Origin: CAVSIP01 sp963728075
GTDB taxonomy: Bacteria > Actinomycetota > Actinomycetes > JAFAQI01 > DASSKL01
Direction: 5' to 3'
Length of the DNA stretch: 64,000 bases
Assembly (NCBI GenBank): GCA_963728075.1
Contig: CAVSIP010000004.1
Coordinates: forward strand, 124,001 to 188,000
The first letter of the stretch is position 1. Each line of letters starts with the position of its first letter. The translations under genes and the position numbers were made by a program. Positions 27,358-35,605 of this stretch are shown here, in pieces. Under the pieces are notes generated by a model. That model worked only from the letters and a program-made list of their open reading frames with translations, ran no database searches and was not told where the DNA came from.

Positions 27358-27825
27358 CTCGTGGTCGAGCAGCCACTGCTTGACCGGCAGGCCGTACGCG
27401 TAGCCGCCCAGCCCACCACCCGTACGCACCACCCGGTGGCAGGGCACCACCGGCGCGACCAGGTTCACGGCGCAGGCGCTGCCCGCGGCGCGGACCGCGT
27501 TCGGGCTGCCGGCCGCGGCGGCGAGCTCGGCGTACGTGATGGTCTGGCCCGCCGGTACGGCGCGTATCGCCTTCCACGCGGCCTGCCGGAACGCGCCCCC
27601 GGGCTGCTCGACCGGCAGGTCGTCGAGCGCGGTGAGCTCGCCGTCGACGTACGCCCGCACCACCGCGGCCAGGGCACCGAGGTCGGCGCGCATCAGCCGC
27701 TCGGCGCCGAGCCGGGCCGCGAGCGCGTCGGCGGTCGTGAACCCGGCCGCCACCAGGACCTCGCCGCGGGCGACGAGCACCAGCGGGCCGGCCGGGGTGG
27801 CGACCGTGGTCGTGTGCAGGGTCAT
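27349..27825 (-). CDS. ogt: Methylated-DNA-[protein]-cysteine S-methyltransferase
   Basis: This 158-aa suicide enzyme takes the alkyl group from O6-alkylguanine onto its own cysteine. The active site PCHRVV lies near residue 128, preceded by the winged helix (TITYAELAAAAGSPNAVRA) and followed by GLGGYAYGLPVKQWLLDHE. The ATG overlaps the stop of the Ada-AlkA gene (ATGA), so the two repair activities are made together. Its last codons fall within the 23-bp palindrome. Confidence 0.95.
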   Translation of the reverse strand: MTLHTTTVATPAGPLVLVARGEVLVAAGFTTADALAARLGAERLMRADLGALAAVVRAYVDGELTALDDLPVEQPGGAFRQAAWKAIRAVPAGQTITYAELAAAAGSPNAVRAAGSACAVNLVAPVVPCHRVVRTGGGLGGYAYGLPVKQWLLDHERS

Positions 27826-29246
27826 GCCGGAACCTCCTGGGGGAGCCAGTACGGGAGCCACAGGTGCATCGCGGCGTACGCGCGCCACGGTCGCCACCGG
27901 TCCGGGTCGGCGTCGGGTGCCGCGGCCAGCGACCGGCGCAGCGCGAGGTCGGTCGCGGGGAACGCGTCCGGGTCGCCGAGCGCGCGCATCGCGACGTACG
28001 CCGCCGTCCACGGGCCGATGCCGGGCAGGGCGAGCAGCGCGTCCGTCGCCTCCCGCCGGTCGCTGGCGGGGGACAGGTCCAGGGCCCCGGACGCCGTCGC
28101 CGCGGCGAGCGCCCGTACGGTCCGCGCCCGCGCGCCGGTCAGCCCGCAGTCGGTGAGGGGCGCTTCGGCGAGCGCCGTGGCGGTCGGGAAGCGGTGGGTG
28201 AGCCCGCCGTCCGGCGCGGGCAGCGGCTCGCCGTACGCGGCCACCAGCCGCGCGGTCAGCGTCCGGGCGCCGGCGACCGAGACCTGCTGGCCGACCACCG
28301 CGCGGGCGGCGAGCTCGAACGGGTCGGTCGCGCCCGGCACGCGCAGCCCCGGGTGGCGGGTGACCGAGCGGGCGAGCAGCGGCTCGCCGCCGAGGCAGGC
28401 GTCCACGGCGGCGGGGTCGGCGTCCAGGTCGAACAGCCGCCGCACGCCCGCGACCACGCCGGCCACGTCGCGCAGGTCGTCCAGCCGCAGCCGGGCGACC
28501 ACGTGGGTCTCGCCGGGCTCGACCTCGACCGTGCCGCCGGGCAGCGTCCGCCGGTAGGCCCGCCCGGTGACCTCCTCCAGCCCCGGTACGGCGTGCGCCG
28601 CCAGCCAGGCGAGCATCGCGTCGGCGGCGTACGGCGGTCGGTGCGCCAGCCGCAGGGTCAGCCGGCCGCGGCCGGCGTCCGGCGCGGGCGGGCGGCGGCG
28701 CAGCGCGCTCGGCGGGCAGCCGAACTCCGTACGCATGGTGTCGTTGAACTGCCGGATGCTCGCGAACCCGGCGGCGAACGCGACCTCGGTCAGCGGCAGC
28801 GCGGTCTGCTCGACGAGCAGCCGCGCGACCTGCGCCCGGCGGGTCCGGGCGAGGGCGAGCGGTCCGGCGCCGACCTCGGCGGTGAGCACGCGGTGCAGGT
28901 GCCGCTCGCTGACCGCCAGCCGGCGCGCCAGGCCGGGTACGCCGTCGGCGTCCACGACCCCGCCGGCGATCCCGCGCAGGGCGCGGGCGGCGAGGTCGCC
29001 GCGCACGTCCCACTCCGCCGAGCCCGGTGCGGCCTCCGGCCGGCAGCGCCGGCAGGCCCGGAAACCCGCGGCCACCGCCGCGGCGGCGGTCGGGTAGAAG
29101 CGCACGTTGCGCCGCTGCGGGGTCTGCGCGGGGCAGGACGGCCGGCAGTAGATGCCCGTGGACGTGACCGCGGTGACGAACACGCCGTCGAAGCGCGCGT
29201 CCCGGCTGCCCACCGCGCGGTAGCAGCGGTCGAAGTCCTCGTGCAC
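27822..29246 (-). CDS. Ada-AlkA fusion: methyl-phosphotriester sensor plus 3-methyladenine glycosylase
   Basis: This 474-aa protein starts with an Ada N-terminal zinc domain whose four cysteines are visible (YCRPSC and ACRRC), including the methyl-accepting residue. An AraC-type helix-turn-helix follows (ARRLAVSERHLHRVL and IRQFNDTMRTEFG). The C-terminal half is an AlkA-like HhH glycosylase with LPGIGPWTAAYVAMR and catalytic Asp in PATDLALRR. Methylation of the N-terminal cysteine by damaged phosphate backbone should turn it into an activator, and the glycosylase acts on alkylated purines. It is translationally coupled to ogt. M. tuberculosis has a similar fusion (AlkA, Rv1317c). Confidence 0.93.
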   Translation of the reverse strand: MHEDFDRCYRAVGSRDARFDGVFVTAVTSTGIYCRPSCPAQTPQRRNVRFYPTAAAAVAAGFRACRRCRPEAAPGSAEWDVRGDLAARALRGIAGGVVDADGVPGLARRLAVSERHLHRVLTAEVGAGPLALARTRRAQVARLLVEQTALPLTEVAFAAGFASIRQFNDTMRTEFGCPPSALRRRPPAPDAGRGRLTLRLAHRPPYAADAMLAWLAAHAVPGLEEVTGRAYRRTLPGGTVEVEPGETHVVARLRLDDLRDVAGVVAGVRRLFDLDADPAAVDACLGGEPLLARSVTRHPGLRVPGATDPFELAARAVVGQQVSVAGARTLTARLVAAYGEPLPAPDGGLTHRFPTATALAEAPLTDCGLTGARARTVRALAAATASGALDLSPASDRREATDALLALPGIGPWTAAYVAMRALGDPDAFPATDLALRRSLAAAPDADPDRWRPWRAYAAMHLWLPYWLPQEVPA

Positions 29247-29341
29247 ACCAGCAGCCTCGCAGGACCGCCGTACGGGCGCTGGCGGTTTTCGGACCTGGGC
29301 GTGGTGACCGCGCCGTACGGGTCGTCAGGCACCATGGAGCC

Positions 29342-29899
29342 GTGGCGGCGAACGACCGGTTGCGGCAGACCATCGCCGACATGGGCCGTTCGCTCGGCCT
29401 GGTGTTCGCGTTCGTCCTCGTGCTGCTCTTCCTCGGGCCGGCACGCGCGCTGGTCCTGCACCGCGACGCCGCCGTCACGGTCGTCGACTACGAGCCGGTC
29501 GTCCGGGCGGCCGCGAACTCCGCCGGGCAGCCCGTCCTCGCGCCCAGCCGGCTGCCGGCGTCGTGGCAGGCGACGAGCGCGCGGCTGCCGTCGTCCCGGC
29601 GCACGCAGGGGCCGACCACGATGCACATCGGCTTCCTCGTCCGCGGCAAGCAGTACGCGGCGGTGGAGGAGACCGACGGCGACCCGAAGGCCTTCCTCGA
29701 CGCGCAGCTCGGCAGCGGGGCGGAGGCGGGACCGGTCGGCACGGTGACGGTCGGTGGCGCGTCGTGGGGCGCGTACCGCACGCACTCCGGTGACCGCGCC
29801 CTCGTCCGCCGGACCGGCCCGTTCACCGTCGTGGTGACCGGCACGGCGTCCCTGGCCGACCTGAAGGTCCTCGCCGCCAGCCTCCGCCCGTCGACCTGA
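29342..29899 (+). CDS. DUF4245 membrane-anchored protein
   Basis: This 185-aa protein has one N-terminal membrane anchor (SLGLVFAFVLVLLFLGPARAL) and an extracytoplasmic domain with SRLPASWQATSARL and MHIGFLVRGKQYAAVEET, which match the DUF4245 family (Rv1100 in M. tuberculosis, also near glpX). Function is unknown. CACCAT 6 nt before the GTG suggests a leaderless mRNA. It diverges from the Ada-AlkA gene. Confidence 0.85.
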   Translation: MAANDRLRQTIADMGRSLGLVFAFVLVLLFLGPARALVLHRDAAVTVVDYEPVVRAAANSAGQPVLAPSRLPASWQATSARLPSSRRTQGPTTMHIGFLVRGKQYAAVEETDGDPKAFLDAQLGSGAEAGPVGTVTVGGASWGAYRTHSGDRALVRRTGPFTVVVTGTASLADLKVLAASLRPST

Positions 29900-29932
29900 C
29901 TCGCCCCCCCCGCGCCCCCCCACCCCTCGGCG

Positions 29933-29974
29933 AAGTGCGGGCATGTCCCGCTCTACCGGGACATAGCCGCACCT
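29933..29974. repeat. Intergenic palindrome, family B copy 1
   Basis: 18-nt arms with three mismatches surround the loop ctctac. The right arm (29957-29974) encodes the last residues of the adjacent minus-strand gene, and the loop holds part of its TAG stop codon. The sequence from the centre to the right end is identical to copy 2 at 30997-31042, in the same orientation. Confidence 0.85.
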
Positions 29975-30951
29975 CTGAGGAGCTCGACCCCCTCCGGCAG
30001 GCCGCGGCCGCGCAGGCGTACGTAGCAGCGCTCGACCTGCGCCAGGACCTCGCGGCCCGCGGTCCGCAGCCGGCGCGGGGCGTTGTGCAGCACGGTCAGA
30101 CCGGCCTCGGTCATCACGTCGTGCCGCTCCTGCATGTCGTCGAAGAGATCCGCGCGGGCATGCGCGGAGCGGCCGTTGACCTCGTGGACGAGACCCGCGT
30201 CCGGCGCGAGGGCGTCAGGGGAGACCACGCGTCCGGACGGCAGGCGCAGCAGGGGGTTGTACAGCAGCGGCGGCAGGACCAGGCTCGCCTCGGCGAGCAG
30301 CCGGAAGTCGGCCTCCGGTACGGACCGGACACCGCCGAGCACGTCGGCCAGCGCCAGGTCCGTCCGGCGCGCGTTGCGGCGCGATCCGCGTACGTGTGCA
30401 CGGACGAGCTGCCGCGGCGTGACGATGCGACGCTCGACGGCGTCGCTGAGCAACGCCAGCACGGCACGATCGGTACGTCGCAGCCGCGCGGCAGCGATGA
30501 CGGCCGCGGCCGGTTCCAGGTAGCGCAGGCGGGCTGTCTCCACGTACTCGATCGGAGCGGACGTACGGCGTACGACCACGAACCCGGTCGAACGGATGGG
30601 GCTCCCCAGCGGTACCACCACCCGCACCAGAGCGTCGTCCGGACGGGCCGCGACCACGCCGTGGTAGCGGCACGCGTCGTCGGCGTCGACGGCCGCCCCG
30701 AGCCCCGCGTACAGCAGGGCGGCGACGAGCCGTTGCCGGCGGGTGGGCTCGCCCGGATGGCAGAGGTAGACGCCGGGCAGCAGCAGCCGCCACCTGCCGT
30801 CCGCCACGCGGTGGTAGACGGCCTTTCGGGTCAGCCCCATCGCGACCGCCTGGTCCTGGTGGAGCACCCAGTCCTGCGCGGCGATCAGGCCGGGCAACCG
30901 CGGATCGGTGACGCAGGGGCGGGGCACGTCGGCGAGCGTCGCGTCCCGCAC
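29953..30951 (-). CDS. AbiEi-like protein (type IV antitoxin domain with C-terminal DUF559-like fold)
   Basis: This about 332-aa protein has an N-terminal winged helix of the AbiEi antitoxin kind (LIAAQDWVLHQDQAVAMGLT then VYHRVADGRWRLLLPGVYLC), a middle domain with DDACRYHGV, and a C-terminal region with HEVNGRSAH and LFDDMQERHDVMTEAG that resembles the DUF559/Vsr-like endonuclease fold. Such solitary proteins are common in actinobacteria and their function is not established. No partner toxin is present. The GTG start follows GGAGG at 12 nt; the frame stays open back into the upstream palindrome. The gene is bracketed by the two family B palindromes. Confidence 0.7.
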   Translation of the reverse strand: MRDATLADVPRPCVTDPRLPGLIAAQDWVLHQDQAVAMGLTRKAVYHRVADGRWRLLLPGVYLCHPGEPTRRQRLVAALLYAGLGAAVDADDACRYHGVVAARPDDALVRVVVPLGSPIRSTGFVVVRRTSAPIEYVETARLRYLEPAAAVIAAARLRRTDRAVLALLSDAVERRIVTPRQLVRAHVRGSRRNARRTDLALADVLGGVRSVPEADFRLLAEASLVLPPLLYNPLLRLPSGRVVSPDALAPDAGLVHEVNGRSAHARADLFDDMQERHDVMTEAGLTVLHNAPRRLRTAGREVLAQVERCYVRLRGRGLPEGVELLRGAAMSR

Positions 30952-30996
30952 GGTGCCGGTCCACCTCCGCACGGACACCTGTGGACCGGCTCCACG

Positions 30997-31042
30997 CGAG
31001 GTGCGGCTATGTCCCGCTCTACCGGGACATAGCCGCACCTCG
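30997..31042. repeat. Perfect 20-bp palindrome, family B copy 2
   Basis: Arms 30997-31016 and 31023-31042 are perfectly complementary around the loop ctctac. It lies upstream of the AbiEi-like gene, whose 3' end carries copy 1. The spacing between the two loops is 1,066 bp. Confidence 0.9.
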
Positions 31043-31108
31043 GGCGGGCGCGGGCGCGGGCGCGGCGGGCAGGGCGGCGGGGACGGCCGGGGTCACGGGC
31101 CGTACGCG

Positions 31109-31780
31109 TCAGCCGCCGAGCCAGCCGTGCCAGGGGCCGGCCCAGGTCACCGTGACGGTCGCCAGCCACACCGCACCGGCGAGCGTGGCCGCGAGGACGA
31201 CCGCCCGCAGCACCTGGCCGGACACCCGCGGTGACGCGGTGGCCTCGCCGAGCGCGAGCCGGGCGGCAGGGAAGGTCCGCCCGAGCACGTGCAGGCCGAT
31301 CGCCACCAGCCACACGACGAAGCTCGCCTGGTGGGCCAGGACGAGACCGCCACGCCCCGGGCCGACCACACCGAGGGTGATGCCGGTGCCGAGCAGCGCC
31401 AGCGTCGCGAGGACGACGAGCGGGCCGAGCAGCCGCAGCAGCAGCGGCGGCGGGCCGGCGGTGACGTACACGCGGCTGCCCGTGTAGTAGCGCACGACCC
31501 GGTAGCCGGTCGTCGCGGTCTTCAGCACCGCCACCGGGACGAGCATCATGCCGACGAACACGTGGACGTCGATGAGCGGCCCCATCGACACCAGCGTCAC
31601 GCCCTCGACGAGGAACAGCACCATGAGGACGAGGCCGGTCAGTGCGGTGAGCCGGGAGTTGCCGGCCGGGCCTCCGACGCGCCCGGTGGGGTCCTCGCGG
31701 TGCGTCGCGCCCACGGCGGTGAGGTAGGCGTCGCGGACCGGTACGGGCAGGCCCTCCAGCAGCGGCGGTGGCGCGGACAT
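31109..31780 (-). CDS. Multi-pass membrane protein, possibly cytochrome b561-like
   Basis: This 223-aa protein has about five membrane segments: LTGLVLMVLFLVEGVTLVSM, VFVGMMLVPVAVLKTA, LLLRLLGPLVVLATLALLG, ASFVVWLVAIGLHVLG and a C-terminal AVVLAATLAGAVWLATV. Histidines within or next to helices (IDVHVFVG, LAHQASF, GLHVLG) could bind heme, as in small di-heme b-type cytochromes, but this is inference. The start is preceded by tandem 11-bp repeats that may be a response-regulator site. Confidence 0.7.
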   Translation of the reverse strand: MSAPPPLLEGLPVPVRDAYLTAVGATHREDPTGRVGGPAGNSRLTALTGLVLMVLFLVEGVTLVSMGPLIDVHVFVGMMLVPVAVLKTATTGYRVVRYYTGSRVYVTAGPPPLLLRLLGPLVVLATLALLGTGITLGVVGPGRGGLVLAHQASFVVWLVAIGLHVLGRTFPAARLALGEATASPRVSGQVLRAVVLAATLAGAVWLATVTVTWAGPWHGWLGG

Positions 31781-31801
31781 GGTGGCAGCGTTTCCACGTT
31801 G

Positions 31802-31821
31802 CTTCTGAGAACCTTCTGAGA
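31802..31821 (-). promoter_or_regulatory. 11-bp-phased direct repeat upstream of the membrane protein gene
   Basis: cttctgaga occurs twice, 11 bp apart, ending 22-41 nt before the ATG of the membrane protein, at the expected -35 position. On the coding strand this reads tctcagaag twice. Similar 11-bp-phased TCAG repeats occur at 53081-53120 and 63132-63149. Confidence 0.45.
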
Positions 31822-31838
31822 CCTCTGTGGGGTCGCTA

Positions 31839-32075
31839 TCAGCCCTCGGCGCCGTCCTCCATGGCGCGCTCCAGCCGCTCCCGTGCCCCGTCTAGCCACT
31901 CCTGGCAGATCCGGGCCAGCTCCTCACCGCGCTCCCACAGGGCCAGCGACTCCTCCAGCGTCGTCCCGCCGGCCTCCAACCGACGGACGACCTCCACCAG
32001 CTCGTCACGCGCCTGCTCGTAGCCGGGGCGCGCGTCGCCGTTGTCGGCGGCGGGTCTGCGAGGATCGTCAGCCAT
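31839..32075 (-). CDS. xseB: Exodeoxyribonuclease VII small subunit
   Basis: This 78-aa acidic coiled-coil protein has the XseB core YEQARDELVEVVRRLEAGGTT-type sequence and SLALWERGEELA. It binds XseA to form exonuclease VII, which degrades single-stranded DNA. Its start codon overlaps that of the divergent GNAT remnant (the central CATG is shared). A second start further upstream is possible but lacks family similarity. Here it is separated from xseA by the decayed GNAT gene, whereas the two are usually adjacent. Confidence 0.93.
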   Translation of the reverse strand: MADDPRRPAADNGDARPGYEQARDELVEVVRRLEAGGTTLEESLALWERGEELARICQEWLDGARERLERAMEDGAEG

Positions 32076-32442
32076 GACGACCGGCAGCGTACGTCGGGCC
32101 GGCCCGGCAGATCTCGAGGACCTGCTGAGGCTGCGGGCGGCGATGTACGAGGCGCTCGAGGTGGACACCTCCGGCGTGGCGTGAATCGAGTTCCACCTGC
32201 CGGGCCCGCTCAGCCCGACCGGCAGCCGCGGCTACGTCTCCTCGATGTCCACGCTGCCGGAGGCGCGCGGCCGCGGCCACGCCCGGGCGGTGCTGCGCGC
32301 GCTGCTGGACTGGTGCGTCGGGCGCGGGGTGAGCCGGGTCGACCTGCGGGCGACGCCGTACGGGGAGCCGCTCTACCGCAGTGAGGGGTTCACCATCGCC
32401 ACGGGGCTCCCGATGACCTGGCACGCGCCCGCCGTCGGTTAG
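32074..32442 (+). pseudogene. GNAT acetyltransferase remnant
   Basis: The frame starts MTTGSVRRAGPADLEDLLRL, a normal GNAT beginning, and reaches MYEALEVDTSGVA before an in-frame TGA at 32182-32184. The same frame continues to 32442 with the GNAT acetyl-CoA-binding core (LPEARGRGHARAVLRALLDW) and end (EPLYRSEGFTIATG). The total of 122 codons is about 35-40 short of a normal GNAT domain, and the missing part lies at the TGA. An internal deletion plus a stop codon is the simplest reading. There is no sign of selenocysteine recoding. Confidence 0.75.
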
Positions 32443-33647
32443 TCCTCGACCCGCACGCGGAACCGCCCGGCGGCGACCCGGGCGAGCAGCGGGTCCCCTG
32501 ACGACACCTCCGCCGGGTCGCGCACCACGTGCCCGTCCTCGCGCTGCAGCACCGCGTACCCCCGCTCCAGCGTCGCCGCCGGCGACAGCGCAGCGACCTG
32601 GGCGCGCAGCCCGACGACGTGCGTACGGGCTTCGTCCAGCCGGCTGCCGAGACAGCGGCGGGCGCGGGCGCGCAGGGCGTCGACCTGCTCGGCCCGCCGG
32701 TCGAGCTCGGCGACCGGCGCTGCCAGCACCGGCCGGGAGCGCAGCGCGTCGAGCTGGTGCTGCTCGCGGTCGAGCCGGGCGAGCAGCAGGCGGCGTACGA
32801 GGCCCCGCGCGGCCGCCACCCGCTGCGACTCCTCGCCGACGTCGGGGACGACGAGCTTGCCGGCGTCGGTGGGGGTGGAGGCGCGCCGGTCGGCGACGTA
32901 GTCGAGCAGCGGGCTGTCGGTCTCGTGCCCGACGGCGCTGACCACCGGGGTGAGCATGCCGGCCACCTGCCGGACGAGCGCCTCGTCGGAGAACGGCAGC
33001 AGGTCCTCCACCGACCCGCCGCCGCGGGCGACGACGACGACGTCGACCAGGGGGTCGGCCTCCAGCCGTCGCAGCGCGTCGATCATCTCGGTGACCGCGT
33101 ACGCGCCCTGGACGGGGACGGCCTCCACCCGGAACCGGACGGCCGGCCACCGGCGCCGGGCGTTCTCGACGACGTCGCGCTCGGCGGCGCTGCCCCGGCC
33201 GGTCACCAGGCCGACCGTGGTGGGCAGGAACGGCAACGGCCGCTTGCGGTCCGCGGCGAACAAGCCCTCGGCCGCGAGCAACGTGCGCAGCTGCTCGAGC
33301 CGCGCGAGCAGTGCCCCGACGCCGACCGGGCGGATGTCGTGCGCGAGCAGCGACAGCGTGCCCCGCACGTAGTAGTAGTCGGGCTGGCCCCAGACCACCA
33401 CCCGGGCGCCGTCCTGCAGGGGCGGGTTGACCGCACCGGCGACCGCGGCCGGGCACGTGACGCGCAGCGAGACGTCCGCGACCGGGTCCCGCAGGGTGAG
33501 GAACACGGTCGCCGCGCCGGGCCGGCGGCTCACCTCGGTGACCTGGCCCTCCACCCAGATCCGGCCGAGCCGGCCGATCCAGTCACCGATCGCGCGCGCC
33601 ACCGTACGGACCGGCAGCGGCGACTCCGCAGACGACTCGAGCGGCAC
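32439..33647 (-). CDS. xseA: Exodeoxyribonuclease VII large subunit
   Basis: This 402-aa nuclease subunit has an N-terminal OB fold (WIGRLGRIWVEGQVTEV), the catalytic core with TVGLVTGRGSAAERDV, VVVARGGGSVEDLLPF and ISAVGHETD-type SAVGHETDSPLLD, then a long helical region and a C-terminal ATLERGYAVLQ. The GTG start is supported by TACGGT 6 nt upstream on the minus strand, indicating a leaderless mRNA. The stop overlaps the 3' end of the GNAT remnant by four bases. Confidence 0.95.
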   Translation of the reverse strand: MPLESSAESPLPVRTVARAIGDWIGRLGRIWVEGQVTEVSRRPGAATVFLTLRDPVADVSLRVTCPAAVAGAVNPPLQDGARVVVWGQPDYYYVRGTLSLLAHDIRPVGVGALLARLEQLRTLLAAEGLFAADRKRPLPFLPTTVGLVTGRGSAAERDVVENARRRWPAVRFRVEAVPVQGAYAVTEMIDALRRLEADPLVDVVVVARGGGSVEDLLPFSDEALVRQVAGMLTPVVSAVGHETDSPLLDYVADRRASTPTDAGKLVVPDVGEESQRVAAARGLVRRLLLARLDREQHQLDALRSRPVLAAPVAELDRRAEQVDALRARARRCLGSRLDEARTHVVGLRAQVAALSPAATLERGYAVLQREDGHVVRDPAEVSSGDPLLARVAAGRFRVRVED

Positions 33648-33675
33648 CGGCCCACCGTACGGGGCGCGAGCGGGG

Positions 33676-34500
33676 CTACGGCCGCGGCGTGGCGCCGATG
33701 TCCTGCGCGCCTGCCTCGGCCTGCTGCATCGCCTGCTCCACGGCGGCCTCGGGGGCGGGCGTCGCCTCGGCCTCGAGCTTGGCGATCCGGTTCTCGAGCA
33801 TGGTCACGATCTGCAGCCGGTCGGCGTGCGCCTGCTCGTACGCGCGCAGCGTGGCCAGCTGGGCGATGTCGAGCGTGCGCAGCCGGGCGCGCAGCGACGC
33901 GACGCTCATGTGGTCGATGTCCGGCAGCGGCAGGTCCTCGGCGGACAGCTCGGCGCCGTCGACCGCGGGGGCGGTCTCCTCGGTCGCCTGCTCGGCGACG
34001 TCGGTGGCCGCGCCCGGAGCGCCGACCTCCTGCGCCTCCTCGGGGACCTCCTCGGCCGCAGGCTGCGGCTTCGCCGCCGCCTCGTCCGGCTGCGGGGTCT
34101 CCCGGCGGATCTGGGTCGCCTTCTTCGTCGCGGCGCGGGCCTTCTCGGCCACGTGGCGGGCCTCGGCCTCGACCGACTCCTCGGCCCCACCGGCCTTCTC
34201 GCGGCCGGTCTCCCGGACCGCCGTCACGCTCTCGGCGACCTCCTGGCGGCCGAGGCCGACCGCGGCACCGAGCCCGCGGACGATGCGTACGCCGCGGGCG
34301 GCGAACGTCACGTACCCGCGGCGGACGGTCTCCGCGGTCTGCAGGGCGTGCCCGAGACCGACCATCGGCAGCCGGACCGCCTCGTCGGGCAGCTTCCTGG
34401 CGTTGCGTACGCCGGTGGCCACCAGGCCGAGCATCGCAGCGACCGGTGTCGGCAGCGACGAGTCGTGGGTGTCCTTGTTGTCCGTTCGGGGAGCAGCCAT
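33676..34500 (-). CDS. Lipid-droplet-associated-type protein (Rv1109c-like)
   Basis: This 274-aa protein has an N-terminal amphipathic/hydrophobic part (LPTPVAAMLGLVATGVRNA, then LPMVGLGHALQTAETVRRGYV), a long Ala/Glu-rich low-complexity middle (residues about 110-200) and a C-terminal coiled coil (DHMSVASLRARLRTLDIAQLA, LENRIAKLEAE). The position between xseA and ispH matches M. tuberculosis Rv1109c, annotated as a lipid-droplet-associated protein. Its function here is unproven. The ATG has GTGAGG 6-11 nt upstream. Confidence 0.75.
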   Translation of the reverse strand: MAAPRTDNKDTHDSSLPTPVAAMLGLVATGVRNARKLPDEAVRLPMVGLGHALQTAETVRRGYVTFAARGVRIVRGLGAAVGLGRQEVAESVTAVRETGREKAGGAEESVEAEARHVAEKARAATKKATQIRRETPQPDEAAAKPQPAAEEVPEEAQEVGAPGAATDVAEQATEETAPAVDGAELSAEDLPLPDIDHMSVASLRARLRTLDIAQLATLRAYEQAHADRLQIVTMLENRIAKLEAEATPAPEAAVEQAMQQAEAGAQDIGATPRP

Positions 34501-34609
34501 TGCCGTCCTCACGCAGAAAGGTGCGAGTAGTCGTCAGAGCAGAGCGTGCCCGGTCCGGCGTCGCCCTAACAGTGAGGATCGTCCCACGCCGCCCGAACCG
34601 GTCGGCACG

Positions 34610-34615
34610 TACCAT
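34610..34615 (+). promoter_or_regulatory. -10 element of leaderless ispH mRNA
   Basis: TACCAT is followed by 6 nt and the ispH ATG. No ribosome binding site can fit between a start point at about 34622 and the start codon. Confidence 0.55.
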
Positions 34616-34621
34616 CGGGCC

Positions 34622-35593
34622 ATGGGGACCACCGGCAAGCGGGTACTGCTCGCCAAGCCCCGTGGCTACTGCGCGGGCGTCGACCGTGCCGTGCAGACGG
34701 TGGAGCGGGCGCTGGAGCTCTACGGCCCGCCGGTGTACGTCCGCAAGCAGATCGTGCACAACCTGCACGTCGTCCGGCGGCTGGAGCAGGCGGGCGCCGT
34801 GTTCGTCGAGGAGGCCGCGGAGGTCCCCGAGGGGGCGGTCGTGGTGTTCTCCGCGCACGGGGTTGCCCCCGAGGTGCACCGGCAGGCGGCGGACCGCAGC
34901 CTGCGGACGATCGACGCCACGTGCCCGCTGGTGACCAAGGTGCACGCCGAGGCGCGCCGGTTCGCGGCGGGTGACTACGACATCGTGCTGATCGGCCACG
35001 AGGGGCACGAGGAGGTCGTCGGCACGACCGGCGAGGCCCCGGCCCACATCAAGCTCGTCGACGGTCCGCAGGACGTGGCGCGCGTCGAGGTGCGCAACCC
35101 CGAGAAGGTGGCCTGGCTGTCGCAGACCACGCTGTCGGTGGACGAGACCAACGCCACCGTCGCGGCGCTGCGCGAGCGCTTCCCCAAGCTCCTCGACCCG
35201 CCGAGTGACGACATCTGCTACGCGACGCAGAACCGCCAGGTCGCGGTCAAGCAGATCGCGGCCGACGCCGACCTCGTGCTCGTCGTCGGCTCCGGCAACT
35301 CCTCCAACTCCGTCCGCCTGGTCGAGGTGGCGCTCGACTGCGGCGCGGGCGCGGCCCACCTCGTCGACGACGCGGGGCAGATCGACGAGGCCTGGCTCGA
35401 CGGCGTGCGCACGGTCGGGCTGACCAGCGGTGCGTCGGTGCCCGAGTCGCTCGTCAGCGACGTCCTCGCCTGGCTGGCCGAGCGCGGCTACGCCGACGTG
35501 GAGGAGGTCACCTCCGCGCAGGAGAAGCTGCTGTTCGCGCTGCCGCACGAGCTGCGCCGCGAGCAGCGCACGGCGGCCACCAACCGCGGCTGA
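34622..35593 (+). CDS. ispH: 4-hydroxy-3-methylbut-2-enyl diphosphate reductase
   Basis: This 323-aa iron-sulfur enzyme makes IPP and DMAPP in the last step of the MEP pathway. The three cluster cysteines are visible in PRGYCAGVDRA, DATCPLVTK and DDICYATQNRQ. FSAHGVAPEV and GHEGHEEVVG carry the conserved histidines. VVGSGNSSNSVRLVEVA and TSGASVPE complete the substrate site. The gene is transcribed alone and divergently from the LDP-type gene. Its isoprenoid product feeds the prenyl synthase and the decaprenyl-linked pathway encoded elsewhere in the window. Confidence 0.97.
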   Translation: MGTTGKRVLLAKPRGYCAGVDRAVQTVERALELYGPPVYVRKQIVHNLHVVRRLEQAGAVFVEEAAEVPEGAVVVFSAHGVAPEVHRQAADRSLRTIDATCPLVTKVHAEARRFAAGDYDIVLIGHEGHEEVVGTTGEAPAHIKLVDGPQDVARVEVRNPEKVAWLSQTTLSVDETNATVAALRERFPKLLDPPSDDICYATQNRQVAVKQIAADADLVLVVGSGNSSNSVRLVEVALDCGAGAAHLVDDAGQIDEAWLDGVRTVGLTSGASVPESLVSDVLAWLAERGYADVEEVTSAQEKLLFALPHELRREQRTAATNRG

Positions 35594-35605
35594 CCGCGGT
35601 CCGGG

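Noticed and set aside
27349..29478. One large fusion of ogt with the upstream frame
   Set aside because: The upstream part of that frame lies antisense or out of frame to Ada-AlkA. Ogt starts at its own ATG overlapping the Ada-AlkA stop.
30997..31038. Start of the AbiEi-like gene inside the upstream palindrome
   Set aside because: The frame is open there, but the encoded residues only translate the palindrome. GTG at 30951 has a ribosome binding site and begins near the conserved domain.
29953..31042. Insertion sequence bounded by the family B palindromes
   Set aside because: The palindromes are in the same orientation, the gene is not a transposase, and no target-site duplication is visible. 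A cassette remains only a hypothesis.
32182..32184. In-frame TGA in the GNAT gene as selenocysteine
   Set aside because: No SECIS-like hairpin or other selenoprotein feature is visible, and the protein is also missing part of its domain, which fits decay better.
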